This document shows, piece after piece, positions 19,421-28,350 of a DNA stretch of 64,000 nucleotides. The position numbers and the translations under genes are program-made. The DNA comes from Thermoflexus sp. Its GTDB lineage: Bacteria > Chloroflexota > Anaerolineae > Aggregatilineales > Aggregatilineaceae. Under the pieces are notes generated by a model, which was not told where the DNA came from, made no database searches, and saw only the letters and a list, made by a program, of their open reading frames with translations. Every line of letters starts with the position of its first letter. Within the stretch, counting starts at the first letter, position 1. Where the stretch lies: the NCBI GenBank assembly GCA_020724465.1, contig DYGX01000001.1:62001-126000 (forward strand), in the 5' to 3' direction.

Positions 19421-20449
19421 ATGGCAACCGCTTACACAACGGATTCACGTTTCGCCCGGCATACCCTGCCAAACCATCCTGAGCACGCCGGTCGATTGCA
19501 CGCGATCGCGCAAGCCGTGACCGAGAGCGGGTTGCTTGAACGCCTTGTCTGGGTAGAGCCTCGCCAGGCCGAACAGGACGATCTATTGGCGGTTCATTCG
19601 GCTGCGTATCTGGCGCGCCTGGAAGCGACACGAGGCCACTCGCTGGTCATGCTGGATGCCGACACATATGCCACAGGCGAGTCGTACGACACCGCTTGCC
19701 TGGCGGCTGGCGCGGTGCTGGCGATCACGGATGTGGTGCTCGGTGGGGATGCCACGAACGGGCTGGCCGCCGTGCGTCCGCCGGGACACCACGCGACGCC
19801 CAACCGCGCGATGGGCTTCTGTTTGCTGAACAACGTGGCGGTAGCTGCTCGCTATGCGCAGCGCCAGCATGGGGTTGAGCGGGTGGTGATCGTCGATTTT
19901 GATGTGCATCACGGAAACGGCACGCAGGATGCTTTCTACGGCACACCGTCCGTGCTGTACATTTCGACGCACCAATCCCCGCTGTACCCCGGCACAGGCG
20001 CTGCGAATGAGGTTGGGGAAGGGTCCGGCGTCGGGTTCACTGTGAACATCCCCCTGCCGCCGGGCGTGGGTGATGCGGGGTATGGCGCGGCGTTTGAGCA
20101 CATCGTGATTCCTGCGCTGAGGCGTTTTCGGCCCGAGGTGATCTTTGTCTCCGCCGGATTTGACGCGCACTGGGCTGACCCGCTGGCACAGATGGCGCTG
20201 TCTCTTTCCGGCTACGACAGCATTGTGCGCAGGCTGGTTGAACAGGCTGCCGAACTCTGCCAGGGGCGGTTGGTGGCCGTGCTGGAGGGTGGCTATCATC
20301 TGGACGCGCTGGCATATGGATGGGCCAACACCATCCGCGCTTTTCTGGGCGACGAGGGCTGCGACGATCCGCTCGGCCCGGCTCGCGCCGCAGAGCGCGA
20401 TATCGACGCGGTTCTCCGCCGCATCCAGGCCATACACCATCTTCCTTAA
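19421..20449 (+). CDS. Histone-deacetylase family (class II-like) amidohydrolase
   Basis: 342-residue zinc enzyme of the arginase/deacetylase fold, ATG preceded by GAGAGGAG. Motifs: HPEHAGRL near the N-terminus, AAVRPPGHHA with the catalytic His pair, GFCLLNNVAVAA, the zinc ligands in VDFDVHHGNGTQDAF, and SAGFDAHWADPLA with the third zinc Asp, then LEGGYHLDAL. In bacteria such enzymes deacetylate lysine side chains, polyamines or small acetyl-amides; the substrate here is unknown. It stands alone between the hppA terminator and the promoter of the next gene. Confidence 0.9.
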   Translation: MATAYTTDSRFARHTLPNHPEHAGRLHAIAQAVTESGLLERLVWVEPRQAEQDDLLAVHSAAYLARLEATRGHSLVMLDADTYATGESYDTACLAAGAVLAITDVVLGGDATNGLAAVRPPGHHATPNRAMGFCLLNNVAVAARYAQRQHGVERVVIVDFDVHHGNGTQDAFYGTPSVLYISTHQSPLYPGTGAANEVGEGSGVGFTVNIPLPPGVGDAGYGAAFEHIVIPALRRFRPEVIFVSAGFDAHWADPLAQMALSLSGYDSIVRRLVEQAAELCQGRLVAVLEGGYHLDALAYGWANTIRAFLGDEGCDDPLGPARAAERDIDAVLRRIQAIHHLP

Positions 20450-20466
20450 TGCAATCTTTACCCAGG

Positions 20467-20495
20467 TTGCGCTTTTGGCACGCGCATAGCATAAT
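20467..20495 (+). promoter_or_regulatory. Probable promoter of the acidic TPR gene
   Basis: TTGCGC (20467-20472), 17 bases, CATAAT (20490-20495). It lies about 37 bases before the start codon of the next gene. Confidence 0.5.
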
Positions 20496-20531
20496 GAAAA
20501 CAGGCTTAAGCAAAACCGGCCAGCTTGAGAG

Positions 20532-23500
20532 ATGGGTGTTACTATGGCTGAGATGATCACGCTTCGCGCGTACCTGAACGAGCTGGAGTCGATGCTGGAG
20601 AATGAGTCGCCGACGGAGGTCCTCAGCCACTGCCGGTACATCTTGCAGCATTATCCCCAGAACGTCGCCACCTATCGTTTGCTGGGAAAAGCGCTTCTTC
20701 GCAAGGGGCACACCGAGGGGCTGCGCGAGCATTTTGAGCAGGCGGCTGACATCTTCCAGCGTGTGCTGTCGGTCATCCCCGATGACCTTGTTGCCCATCT
20801 GGCGCTCAGCGAGATCCGCGAGCAGGAAGGCGCGCTTGACGCGGCCATCTGGCACATGGAGCGCGCGCGGGACCAGATGCCCGGCAATGCAATGCTGCGC
20901 GACGCGCTGCGCAAGCTCTATACGAGAAAGTCCGGGCTGGAAAGCACGGGCACCGGCAAGCTCCAACTTTCGCGGGGGGCGCTGGCCCGCCAGTATGCCG
21001 ACAGCCAGCTTTACGATCAGGCGATTCTCGAACTGCGTGATGCCCTGCAAGCCTCGCCCTCGCGCGTCGATCTCCAGGTTCTGCTGGCGACGCTGTTGTG
21101 GGATACGCAGCGCACGCTTGAGGCGGGCGAACTGGCACTGGAAATTCTCAAACAGCTTCCCAACTGCCTGCAGGCCAACGCGTTGATGGCCCGCTTTTGG
21201 CTGGCGCACAGCCGGCCCGCCGATGCCCAGCCGTTCCTCAATCGCGTCGAGGCGGTCGATCCGTATGCGGCGGTAGGGATTTTGCGCCCCGGACAGGATG
21301 TGCCGGACTCCAACGTGCTGACCCGGCTTGACTACACCGCACGGGCGGCGGCGGCGCTGTCCCAGGAAACGCCGGAGTGGGTTCAGGAATTGAGCGATCT
21401 GGGTGAAGAGCGCAGCGCCTTCATCTCGTTCGCTGGCCAGGCGGGGGCTGGCCCCGCGCAGCCGCCCGATCGCGTTGATCTTGCCGCGGTTTTTGCGGAC
21501 GAACCGGAACCGGCGCAGCCCCCGGAGTGGGTACGCGAGATGCTTGAGGCAGATCGCGACGCGGGGCCGGAATGGATGCAGGGAAGCCATGCGGCAGCAG
21601 AACAGGCCGCCGACATTCCTACTCAGGATACGTGGGAGGGCGGCACTGCCGCGCCGGATGAGGAGGAAGCTGACCTGGCGGACGAGCCTCTGCCGGAGGA
21701 TGAAATACCTGCCTGGTTCGCCAGCGTGCCCGAAACGGAGCCGCAGGCCGAAGATGAGACCGTCCCCGACTGGTTCGCTCAGGCGCCAGCTGAGGATCAG
21801 GCAGCGGATCGTCCCTCTGAAGCTGAAGCGCCGGGCGCGATGACGGAGTTCCTGGCGGCGATTGAGCAGGCGCGGGATACGCCGTATGAACCAGAGGTCG
21901 AAGAGGAGCCGGCTGGCGCCCTGGACTGGCTGGGAGAGTTGGAAGAACTGGAGACATCGGAGCCGGTGTCCGAGATAAGCGCAGCCGGGGCCACCGCGCC
22001 AGAGCACGAGAGCTGGGCGCCAGAGGACGCCGTCGCCGAGCTGGGCGCCGCGTCCGCACAACCCGAACCGGCGGATGAGTTTACCTGGGAGGCTGAGGAG
22101 GCGGAGGCGGACCTGACGCCGCGGGACTGGCTGGAGTTCGCCGCCCCGACGCCGGAAACCGCGCCTTGGGCGGCAGATGCTGCGCCCGAAGATGGGATCG
22201 CAGATATCGACAGCCTGTTGCGCGCGCTGGATGCTACGGAGGCGTCCGGGCAGCCGGATGAATCCGCGAGCGGGTGGCCGGCGGAAGATCACGTTGAGAC
22301 AGCCGCTTCTGTTCCAGATGTGGTATCCGAAGCTGCTGGCGCTCCGCAGCCCGACGACTGGCTGGCGATGTTCGCGACCGGCGATGAGGAAGAGTTCGAG
22401 CAGGCGCCGGACGCCGCTGAGCCGGGCGAGCTGGTCAAGATGGGCCAGCCGGCGGAAGAAGAGCCGTCGCCGGAAGACTGGTCATCGGCTTCATTCGAAT
22501 GGATGGACAGCCTGCCCGACGTAGAGACGCCCGCTGGTGCTCAGGGGATGCCGGGCCTGGATTTCGCGGCGCAGGATGAGGAAAGCGTCGACGGCTGGCG
22601 CGACGAAGGCGTTCAGGCCGAAGCCGAGGCGGCTCTGGTCGATGAGCGCCCGCAGGAAGAAGCGGAGGTCGAACTGCCGGAGAGCACTCCGCCCGCCGAG
22701 GTCGACGTGATCACCGCCGGCAGTGACACGCAAGGGGTAGCAAAGGACGACCAGCTTCGCGCTGAGACGCTGGCCTGGGATGCGGGCGACGTGTGGGCCG
22801 AAGAGCCTGAAGAGACGGAACCAGCCGCAGCCGAGACGCCTGGATTCGCCCTGCCCGATGCTGAAGCGGCACTGCCCGAAGATGATTTGATGGCGATCTT
22901 TGGCGCGCCGGTTGATGTGCCGGCGTTTGATTTCGACGCTGAACTGGCCGCGCGGGAGCTTGACGAAGCCGCGGAGTGGTCGGCGCTGGTGGATGAGCCG
23001 GATCAAAGCGTCGCAGCTCTGGAGGAGCCGCCAGCGCAGGGGATGGGCGATGCTGCGGAACCGCCTCTGTATGCCGGGGCAGGGCCGGACGAGGTTGGTG
23101 CGCTGGCGTGGGACGCGGCGCCCGAAGAGGGAGAGATTGGCCAACCCGAGGTGCCCTTTGCCGTGGATGAAAGCCCGACTGGCGAATCAGCGGGGCAAGC
23201 CGGTGAGGACGTTCCGGCCACCAGCGGCCTGGCGCGTGCGGTTGAGGAAGCCCAGCAGTCGCAGTCACCGGACTGGATGGCAGACTTGGGGGTTCCTCCC
23301 GCGCCTGATAACGTCGTAGGCGACCTCTTTGATGAAGCCTATGACCCGTTTGAGGGTGGCGATCCGGCTGGTGTTCCGAAATATGAATCTGCGGGCCACA
23401 CCGGGGTGCTTCAGCCGGACGAAGAGCCGGACTGGATGCGCGCCTTCTCTGGGGAGCCGGCACTGGACGAGGCAGACGAGAGCGAAGCGGTGGAGCCGCT

Positions 23501-24101
23501 TGATTTCGCCGCCGTGGACCTGGTCGATGAGGCGCCGGAAGACGTGTTGGCGCCGTTTGATCTATCCCCGGAAGCTGCCGAAGCACCCGCTGCTGAGACC
23601 AGGCCGCCCGCACCGGAGTTTGATGTGGTTGACTGGGACATGCCTGGCGACGAACTGATTCTGGGCGCCGAGCCGGAACCTCGCGCCGATCAGGAAGCGG
23701 AGATGCCGGACTGGTTGAGCGCCATTACCCAGGCAGCAGCCGATGACGTGGCCGATCTGGGGCTGGATGATCAGGAGTTGTTCGCGCCCCCAGAAGCGGC
23801 ATCCGAACCGGAATGGCTGCGCGAAGCCGATGCGTTCGCGGAAGACGAAGGGTGGGCTGCGACGCCTGAAGCACCATCCACGGACCAGCTTGCACGGGCC
23901 ATCGATCTGCCGGATACTAGGAGCGCTTCGCCTGCGGAGCCGGTCGAAGAGGACGAGTTCGACCCGACATTCTCGTTCGCCGACCGCCAGCCTACCTGGC
24001 TCAGGCGGGGCGAGGGCCAAACCGGGCGCGAGCAGAGCAAAGATCCATCCGAGGGACACCCACCGCGTCCCTGGCTGGACGATCCGTTTGATGACAACTG
24101 A
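20532..24101 (+). CDS. TPR protein with long acidic, Trp-motif-rich tail
   Basis: 1189 residues; ATG at 20532, or a second ATG at 20544. The first 240 or so residues are tetratricopeptide-type helices (for example DIFQRVLSVIPDDLVAHLALSEI and YDQAILELRDALQASPSRVDLQVLLATLLW), a protein-binding platform. The remaining 900 are highly acidic and low in complexity, probably disordered, but punctuated by about fifteen short motifs of the form [P/D]-[D/E]-W-[L/M/V/F], such as PEWVREML, PDWFAQAP, DDWLAMFA, PDWMADLG, PDWMRAFS and PDWLSAIT. No signal peptide or membrane segment, so it is cytoplasmic. The regular Trp motifs in an acidic tail suggest repeated docking sites for one partner. I recognise no characterised homologue. 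It is followed after 77 bp by a second protein with the same motif style. Confidence 0.75.
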   Translation: MGVTMAEMITLRAYLNELESMLENESPTEVLSHCRYILQHYPQNVATYRLLGKALLRKGHTEGLREHFEQAADIFQRVLSVIPDDLVAHLALSEIREQEGALDAAIWHMERARDQMPGNAMLRDALRKLYTRKSGLESTGTGKLQLSRGALARQYADSQLYDQAILELRDALQASPSRVDLQVLLATLLWDTQRTLEAGELALEILKQLPNCLQANALMARFWLAHSRPADAQPFLNRVEAVDPYAAVGILRPGQDVPDSNVLTRLDYTARAAAALSQETPEWVQELSDLGEERSAFISFAGQAGAGPAQPPDRVDLAAVFADEPEPAQPPEWVREMLEADRDAGPEWMQGSHAAAEQAADIPTQDTWEGGTAAPDEEEADLADEPLPEDEIPAWFASVPETEPQAEDETVPDWFAQAPAEDQAADRPSEAEAPGAMTEFLAAIEQARDTPYEPEVEEEPAGALDWLGELEELETSEPVSEISAAGATAPEHESWAPEDAVAELGAASAQPEPADEFTWEAEEAEADLTPRDWLEFAAPTPETAPWAADAAPEDGIADIDSLLRALDATEASGQPDESASGWPAEDHVETAASVPDVVSEAAGAPQPDDWLAMFATGDEEEFEQAPDAAEPGELVKMGQPAEEEPSPEDWSSASFEWMDSLPDVETPAGAQGMPGLDFAAQDEESVDGWRDEGVQAEAEAALVDERPQEEAEVELPESTPPAEVDVITAGSDTQGVAKDDQLRAETLAWDAGDVWAEEPEETEPAAAETPGFALPDAEAALPEDDLMAIFGAPVDVPAFDFDAELAARELDEAAEWSALVDEPDQSVAALEEPPAQGMGDAAEPPLYAGAGPDEVGALAWDAAPEEGEIGQPEVPFAVDESPTGESAGQAGEDVPATSGLARAVEEAQQSQSPDWMADLGVPPAPDNVVGDLFDEAYDPFEGGDPAGVPKYESAGHTGVLQPDEEPDWMRAFSGEPALDEADESEAVEPLDFAAVDLVDEAPEDVLAPFDLSPEAAEAPAAETRPPAPEFDVVDWDMPGDELILGAEPEPRADQEAEMPDWLSAITQAAADDVADLGLDDQELFAPPEAASEPEWLREADAFAEDEGWAATPEAPSTDQLARAIDLPDTRSASPAEPVEEDEFDPTFSFADRQPTWLRRGEGQTGREQSKDPSEGHPPRPWLDDPFDDN

Positions 24102-24178
24102 GCTGGGCGCGCGAGGCGCATCCGTTCGGCTGCCGCAAAGCTGTCTGGCACGCAGCAGCATGTGAGGAGGATAGGGTG

Positions 24179-26518
24179 ATGGCACCGGCCCCCGATGAGT
24201 ATCCCGATTTTGATAGCATGACACCTGAGGAGCAGATGGCCTGGCTGGAGAGCCTGGCTCGCCGGCAGGGGGCAAACGCCGAGGAGTTCTTGACGGCGGC
24301 GGATCAGGATATCCCGATTCCCGAAGATGTCGAGATCGATGAGCCGGGTTATGTCCCCTATTCCGAACGCGAGGCCGGGCAGGTGCCGTCGACGGCTGAG
24401 GAGCCTGAAGCGCCCACTCCCGCCGAGGAGACAGCAGCCGAGCCGGAAGAAGTGGCTGAGCCATTCGCTGCCCTGGATGATGCCGAATTCCAGGCCAGAG
24501 CCTTTGAGGTCGCAGCCGAAATGAACGACCAGGAGGAGCCATCGGCGGCAGGCATTGCCGATCTGGAAGCGGCCGACGAGGTGCTCGAGGGCGCTGAACT
24601 CGCCGACCCGATGACGTGGTTGGGTAGCTTGGCGGCTCAGCCGGATGACGCGGCGCTGCTGGCCGATCTGGAGCGCGCGGGGCGCGAGGAAGACCTTGTC
24701 GCGGACTGGTCCGAGCTGGAGCGGACGTTTGACGAGCCGGCTGCTCAGAGCGAATTGAGCGCGGCGCTTGATTTTGCAGCCTCTGAGGAGTTCGATCTGG
24801 ATGACATCCTGGGGTTGGCGGAGGCTGGCTCACCAGAAGAGGAAGCCGGCACCCTGGAACAGGAAGACTCCGCCGGCTGGCTAGAGGGCCGCGTCGTTCG
24901 AGCCGGATCGGAGGAGGGGCAGGCGCCGGCAGAAGCGGCTGTCGCACCCGGCGGCTCGGACGAGGAGACGGCTCATGAGCTTGAGAGCGAACAACCCGAG
25001 GTGTACCAGGCTCGGATGGAGGCAGCCGAGATTGAAGAGGACATCCTCGGTGGCGCCGATCCGATGACCTGGCTTGAGACGCTCGCGCGGCGTCAGGGAG
25101 CCAGCCCGGAAGAACTGACCACCGAAGCCGATCTTGAGATCCCTGAGCTGCCGGAGGATACGGTCGTCGACGAGCCGGGCTATACGGAATACTCGCCCTT
25201 TGGCATCTTGCCACCACATCGGGACGAGGCGATCACCGAAGCGGTGGGGCGTCAGACAGATGCGGGACAGGCCGCGCCAGAGGAACTGGAAGCCTTGGGG
25301 GATTCTCTTAGCTGGCTACAGGAATTTACCGAGGAACCGCCCGCCGATCTGCGCGAGTGGCTGACCGTCGAGGACAGTTTTGTTGAAGCCGATCTGGATG
25401 CGGAAAGTGTGATAGAGGGCGTCGGGCAGCCATCTGCGGGCGAAACCGATGCGCTGGCGGGCATGACCGACGAGGAGATCGAACAGGCACTGCTGCGCGG
25501 CGAGCTGACTCCCGAGCAAGAGCTGGCGTGGCTCAAGCGCAGCACGCCAGATCGGGCAGGCGCGCCCGAAGGAGGCGAGGCCGCCCCGGCTGTGCCCGCG
25601 GACCTGCCCGACTGGCTCCAGCAGATGCGCGATGAGGCCATTGCTGCAACCGAATTCTCGCCGACCGACTCCGAACTCCCCGACTGGCTTGAGGAGCCGG
25701 TTGAGGAGGCCGCCGACGCCACGGACGATGCTGAGGCTCTGTGGGACGCAGCCGGTGCGGTTTCCGAAGAACTTGAACTGAGCGAGGCTGAGGTTAGCGA
25801 ATCGGATCTCGCTGCGTTCCTGGCCGGCGAGATCGCCCCTGAGGAAGTCGATGAGCTGGCCGAGGCTTTGGATGAGGAATTCGAGCGGCGCCTTCGCGGC
25901 GACGAATCGGAGCCGGAGTGGTATGCCGAAGCTGTGAGCGAGCGGGCCGCGCCTGAGCCGTCGCTCGCGGAGGCGGAGCCGATCGAGATGCCGGACTGGC
26001 TGGTGGAGCCTGATGAAGACGCTGCGGCGGAAAGCGAGCTTCCGGCGTGGCTGGCCGAGACAGAAGATGAATCGCCTGCATCGGTGGCTCCAGCGCCTGA
26101 ATGGCTGGAAGAGTTGCGGGTCGAGGAGTCCAATCTGACCTGGTTAGCGGAGGAAGACCGCACCGTGCCGCCTGAGGTGAGCGCAGGCGCCCCGGCGCGT
26201 CAGGCGACGATCCCCGAAGGCGAGTTGTTCGAATCATACCGGCATCGTCTGGAAGAAGCACCCGACGATCACGCGACGCGGCTGGCTCTGGCGCGCACGC
26301 TGCGCGCCCACGGCCAGATCACGCCCAGCCTGGATCACTACGAAACGCTGGTAGAAGGCGCGCACCTGCTCGAAGACGTTTCCAACGATCTGAGCGCGCT
26401 GGTGGACGAGCAGCCCGAACAGCCGCGCCTGCGCCGTTTGTTGGGCGATGCCCTGATGCGGCGGGGAAGGTTGCAGGAGGCGCTCGATGCCTACCGCGCT
26501 GCACTGGAGCGCCTGTAG
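24179..26518 (+). CDS. Acidic Trp-motif protein with internal repeats and C-terminal TPR
   Basis: 779 residues; the ATG at 24179 is eight bases after GAGGAGG. It is strongly acidic. A module of about 50 residues occurs near residues 14-63 (EQMAWLESLARRQGA, then IPIPEDVEIDEPGYVPY) and again near 293-340 (DPMTWLETLARRQGA, then IPELPEDTVVDEPGYTEY), with a degenerate copy near 145 (DPMTWLGSLAAQ). The second half carries motifs like those of the neighbouring protein: PDWLQQMR, PDWLEEPV, PDWLVEPD, PAWLAETE, PEWLEELR. The last 100 residues form two or three TPR units (ATRLALARTLRAHGQITPSLDHYETL, RLLGDALMRRGRLQEALDAY). Domain order is the mirror image of the upstream protein (TPR at the end instead of the start), so the two may act as a pair. 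Function unknown. Confidence 0.72.
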   Translation: MAPAPDEYPDFDSMTPEEQMAWLESLARRQGANAEEFLTAADQDIPIPEDVEIDEPGYVPYSEREAGQVPSTAEEPEAPTPAEETAAEPEEVAEPFAALDDAEFQARAFEVAAEMNDQEEPSAAGIADLEAADEVLEGAELADPMTWLGSLAAQPDDAALLADLERAGREEDLVADWSELERTFDEPAAQSELSAALDFAASEEFDLDDILGLAEAGSPEEEAGTLEQEDSAGWLEGRVVRAGSEEGQAPAEAAVAPGGSDEETAHELESEQPEVYQARMEAAEIEEDILGGADPMTWLETLARRQGASPEELTTEADLEIPELPEDTVVDEPGYTEYSPFGILPPHRDEAITEAVGRQTDAGQAAPEELEALGDSLSWLQEFTEEPPADLREWLTVEDSFVEADLDAESVIEGVGQPSAGETDALAGMTDEEIEQALLRGELTPEQELAWLKRSTPDRAGAPEGGEAAPAVPADLPDWLQQMRDEAIAATEFSPTDSELPDWLEEPVEEAADATDDAEALWDAAGAVSEELELSEAEVSESDLAAFLAGEIAPEEVDELAEALDEEFERRLRGDESEPEWYAEAVSERAAPEPSLAEAEPIEMPDWLVEPDEDAAAESELPAWLAETEDESPASVAPAPEWLEELRVEESNLTWLAEEDRTVPPEVSAGAPARQATIPEGELFESYRHRLEEAPDDHATRLALARTLRAHGQITPSLDHYETLVEGAHLLEDVSNDLSALVDEQPEQPRLRRLLGDALMRRGRLQEALDAYRAALERL

Positions 26519-26542
26519 GCACAGCAACGAAACGTTTTGCGC

Positions 26543-26548
26543 TATAAT
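26543..26548 (+). promoter_or_regulatory. -10 box before ndk
   Basis: A perfect TATAAT, but no recognisable -35 at 16-18 bases upstream. It would give a leader of about 75 bases for ndk. Confidence 0.4.
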
Positions 26549-26628
26549 CCACCGGAGTGGAGGTCGGGCTGGGCCATCACCCAGCCCGAATGCTGTCTGG
26601 ATTTGCCCGAACTCAGTGAGGAGGACTC

Positions 26629-27084
26629 GTGGAACGGACACTTATCATCGTCAAGCCCGACGGCGTGCAGCGCGGGCTGACTGGCGAGATCGTTCGCCGT
26701 TTCGAGGCGCGCGGCCTGCGCATCATCGGGATGAAGTTCATGATTCCCAGCCGCGAATTGGCCGCCAAGCACTACGCCCTGCACGAGGGCAAGTCTTTCT
26801 ACCCGGGGCTGCTGGACTACATCACGTCTGGGCCGGTTCTGGTGATGGCCCTGGAAGGGCCGGGCGCGATCGAAGCGGCGCGCAAAACAATCGGCAAGAC
26901 CAACCCGATCGAGGCGGAAGCTGGCACCATCCGGGGCGATCTTGGTATGACGATTGGGCGCAACCTGGTGCACGGCTCGGACGGCCCAGAAAGCGCGGCA
27001 AAAGAACTGGCGCTGTGGTTCGAGCCGCACGAGCTGGTAAGCTGGCAGCGCGACACCGATCGGTGGATTCTGGAAGACAACTAA
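26629..27084 (+). CDS. ndk: Nucleoside diphosphate kinase
   Basis: Transfers the terminal phosphate of ATP to other nucleoside diphosphates through a phosphohistidine. 151 residues, normal length, GTG start after GAGGA. Family motifs: TLIIVKPDGVQRGL at the N-terminus, the YYALHEGKSFYPGL-like loop, PVLVMALEGPGAI, the TNPIEAEAGTIRGD nucleotide loop and NLVHGSDGPESA with the catalytic His. A strong hairpin terminator follows directly. Confidence 0.96.
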   Translation: MERTLIIVKPDGVQRGLTGEIVRRFEARGLRIIGMKFMIPSRELAAKHYALHEGKSFYPGLLDYITSGPVLVMALEGPGAIEAARKTIGKTNPIEAEAGTIRGDLGMTIGRNLVHGSDGPESAAKELALWFEPHELVSWQRDTDRWILEDN

Positions 27085-27109
27085 CGCGGTGTTCAGCCCG
27101 CGACCTCAT

Positions 27110-27148
27110 CCACACGCGAGGCCCCGCTGGCTCTCGCGTGTGGTTCTT
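27110..27148 (+). terminator. Rho-independent terminator after ndk
   Basis: An 11-bp perfect stem (CCACACGCGAG at 27110-27120 with 27133-27143) and TTCTTT behind it. Confidence 0.75.
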
Positions 27149-27173
27149 TACCCCGAAATGGGGCGGCCTGTTG

Positions 27174-27521
27174 CTACTGAATTCGGACCATAACCGGGGC
27201 TTCGCGCCACAACCCTTCCAGATCGTAGTAACTGCGCTTTTCCGGCAAGAAGGCATGGACAACCACATCGCCGTAGTCCATCAGGACCCAGCCATTGGTT
27301 GCGTTACCCTCGATGCGCCAGGGGCTGATCTGGTGGCGATCCTTGAGTTCTTGGCCGATGTGCTCAATGATCGCTTTGAGTTGGCGGTCGCTGTTTCCGC
27401 TTAAGATGACGAAAAAATCGGTGACGGGCGATATGTGCCGCATGTCCATCAAGACGACGCTTTCGCCCTTTTTGTCAGACGCCAGATCGACGATGGTGCG
27501 GGCCAGATCAACCGGTTCCAG
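27174..27521 (-). CDS. rsfS: Ribosomal silencing factor RsfS, apparent CTG start
   Basis: RsfS binds ribosomal protein L14 (uL14) and blocks joining of the subunits when nutrients are low. Starting at the first ATG gives only 92 residues and cuts into the domain. The open frame extends upstream through MEPVDLARTIVDLASDKKGES-like sequence, exactly the missing family N-terminus. The only sensible start there is CTG at 27521-27519, seven bases after a perfect AAGGAGG. This gives 115 residues, the normal length. The core (VVLMDMRHISPVTDFFVILSGNS and WVLMDYGDVVVHAFLPEKRSYYDLEGLW) is typical. No in-frame ATG, GTG or TTG exists between the upstream stop and this CTG. It is oriented toward ndk. Confidence 0.88.
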   Translation of the reverse strand: MEPVDLARTIVDLASDKKGESVVLMDMRHISPVTDFFVILSGNSDRQLKAIIEHIGQELKDRHQISPWRIEGNATNGWVLMDYGDVVVHAFLPEKRSYYDLEGLWREAPVMVRIQ

Positions 27522-27591
27522 TTTGGTGCCTCCTTCAACGCATATCCGTTGTTGGTTATTTTAGCATGACTTCCGGCGGCTGTCAGGCGGG

Positions 27592-28185
27592 CTAATCCCC
27601 ACCGGCCAGGGCGATCCGTTTCAGCTCCGTGTACTGCGCGCCATTTGGCTTCAGTTCGCTGCGCATCAGGCTGACGCTTGTGACCTGCCAGGCTCGCGCG
27701 GTGAGCTGCTGGATGCGCGCAACTTCGGCGCCGAGCGCCGCCGCCTGAGAGACGGACGCCTCACGCCGCACGCGACCGAGTGTCAGATGCGGCCGGAAGG
27801 GGCGGTCTTCGGTCGGGTATCCAAGCGGCGCAATGTGCGCCTCGACGGCATCGCGCAGGGCGTGCAGGGCTTCCAGCTCGCCGGAAAGCCCGACCCACAC
27901 CACGCGAGGGCGTCGCACACTGGGGAAGCAGCCAAGATCCGCCAGCGCCAGTTCGAACGCCGGATGGCCGCTGGCTGCGGCGGCCAGTGCCTCTTCCAGC
28001 TCCGTGCGCTGTGTAGACGGGGCGTCGCCCAGGAACTTGAGCGTGAGATGAATGCTGTGCGGATCGACCCACCGGACGACACCGTGAGGGGTTTCGGCAC
28101 GCAGGATCCGCTGGAAATCTGCCAGGCCCTCCAGGATCGATTCGGGCAGGAGGGTTGCGACAAACAACCGCCACGTTTCTGCCAC
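27592..28185 (-). CDS. thpR: RNA 2',3'-cyclic phosphodiesterase (2H family)
   Basis: 197 residues from the GTG at 28185 (GGGAG upstream); an in-frame ATG farther up would add an unconserved tail. Two HxTx motifs, IHLTLKFLG and PHLTLGRVR, form the catalytic pair of 2H phosphoesterases, and WRLFVATLLPE is the usual N-terminal strand. The enzyme opens 2',3'-cyclic phosphates on RNA ends, and older names call it 2'-5' RNA ligase. It is 70 bp upstream of rsfS on the same strand and may be co-transcribed, linking two RNA/ribosome functions. Confidence 0.9.
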   Translation of the reverse strand: MAETWRLFVATLLPESILEGLADFQRILRAETPHGVVRWVDPHSIHLTLKFLGDAPSTQRTELEEALAAAASGHPAFELALADLGCFPSVRRPRVVWVGLSGELEALHALRDAVEAHIAPLGYPTEDRPFRPHLTLGRVRREASVSQAAALGAEVARIQQLTARAWQVTSVSLMRSELKPNGAQYTELKRIALAGGD

Positions 28186-28282
28186 CGCCTGCTCCCTTCC
28201 ATTGACTGGTGCCGCACTGCGCGCCAGTATAGCGCGTCTCGATTGCGCTCGCATCTCTCGTGGTGAAGGGACTTCAGGCCGA

Positions 28283-28312
28283 TTGTTCGTGCAGGAAGTG
28301 TTGTTGTACAAT
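28283..28312 (+). promoter_or_regulatory. Possible promoter of the membrane TPR gene
   Basis: TTGTTC (28283-28288), 18 bases, TACAAT (28307-28312), about 40 bases before the start codon. Confidence 0.4.
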
Positions 28313-28350
28313 GACCTCGTGCATGGAAAGCTCTGTCAGGTTGGGGGGCC

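Noticed and set aside
20037-22292. Long antisense open frame (751 codons) opposite the acidic TPR gene
   Set aside because: It is Arg/Pro-rich nonsense produced by GAG/GAA-rich codons on the other strand; no ribosome site or family motif.
23562-25217. Long antisense open frame (551 codons) spanning both acidic genes
   Set aside because: Same cause; it crosses the gene boundary and is pure low-complexity Pro/Arg/Ser.
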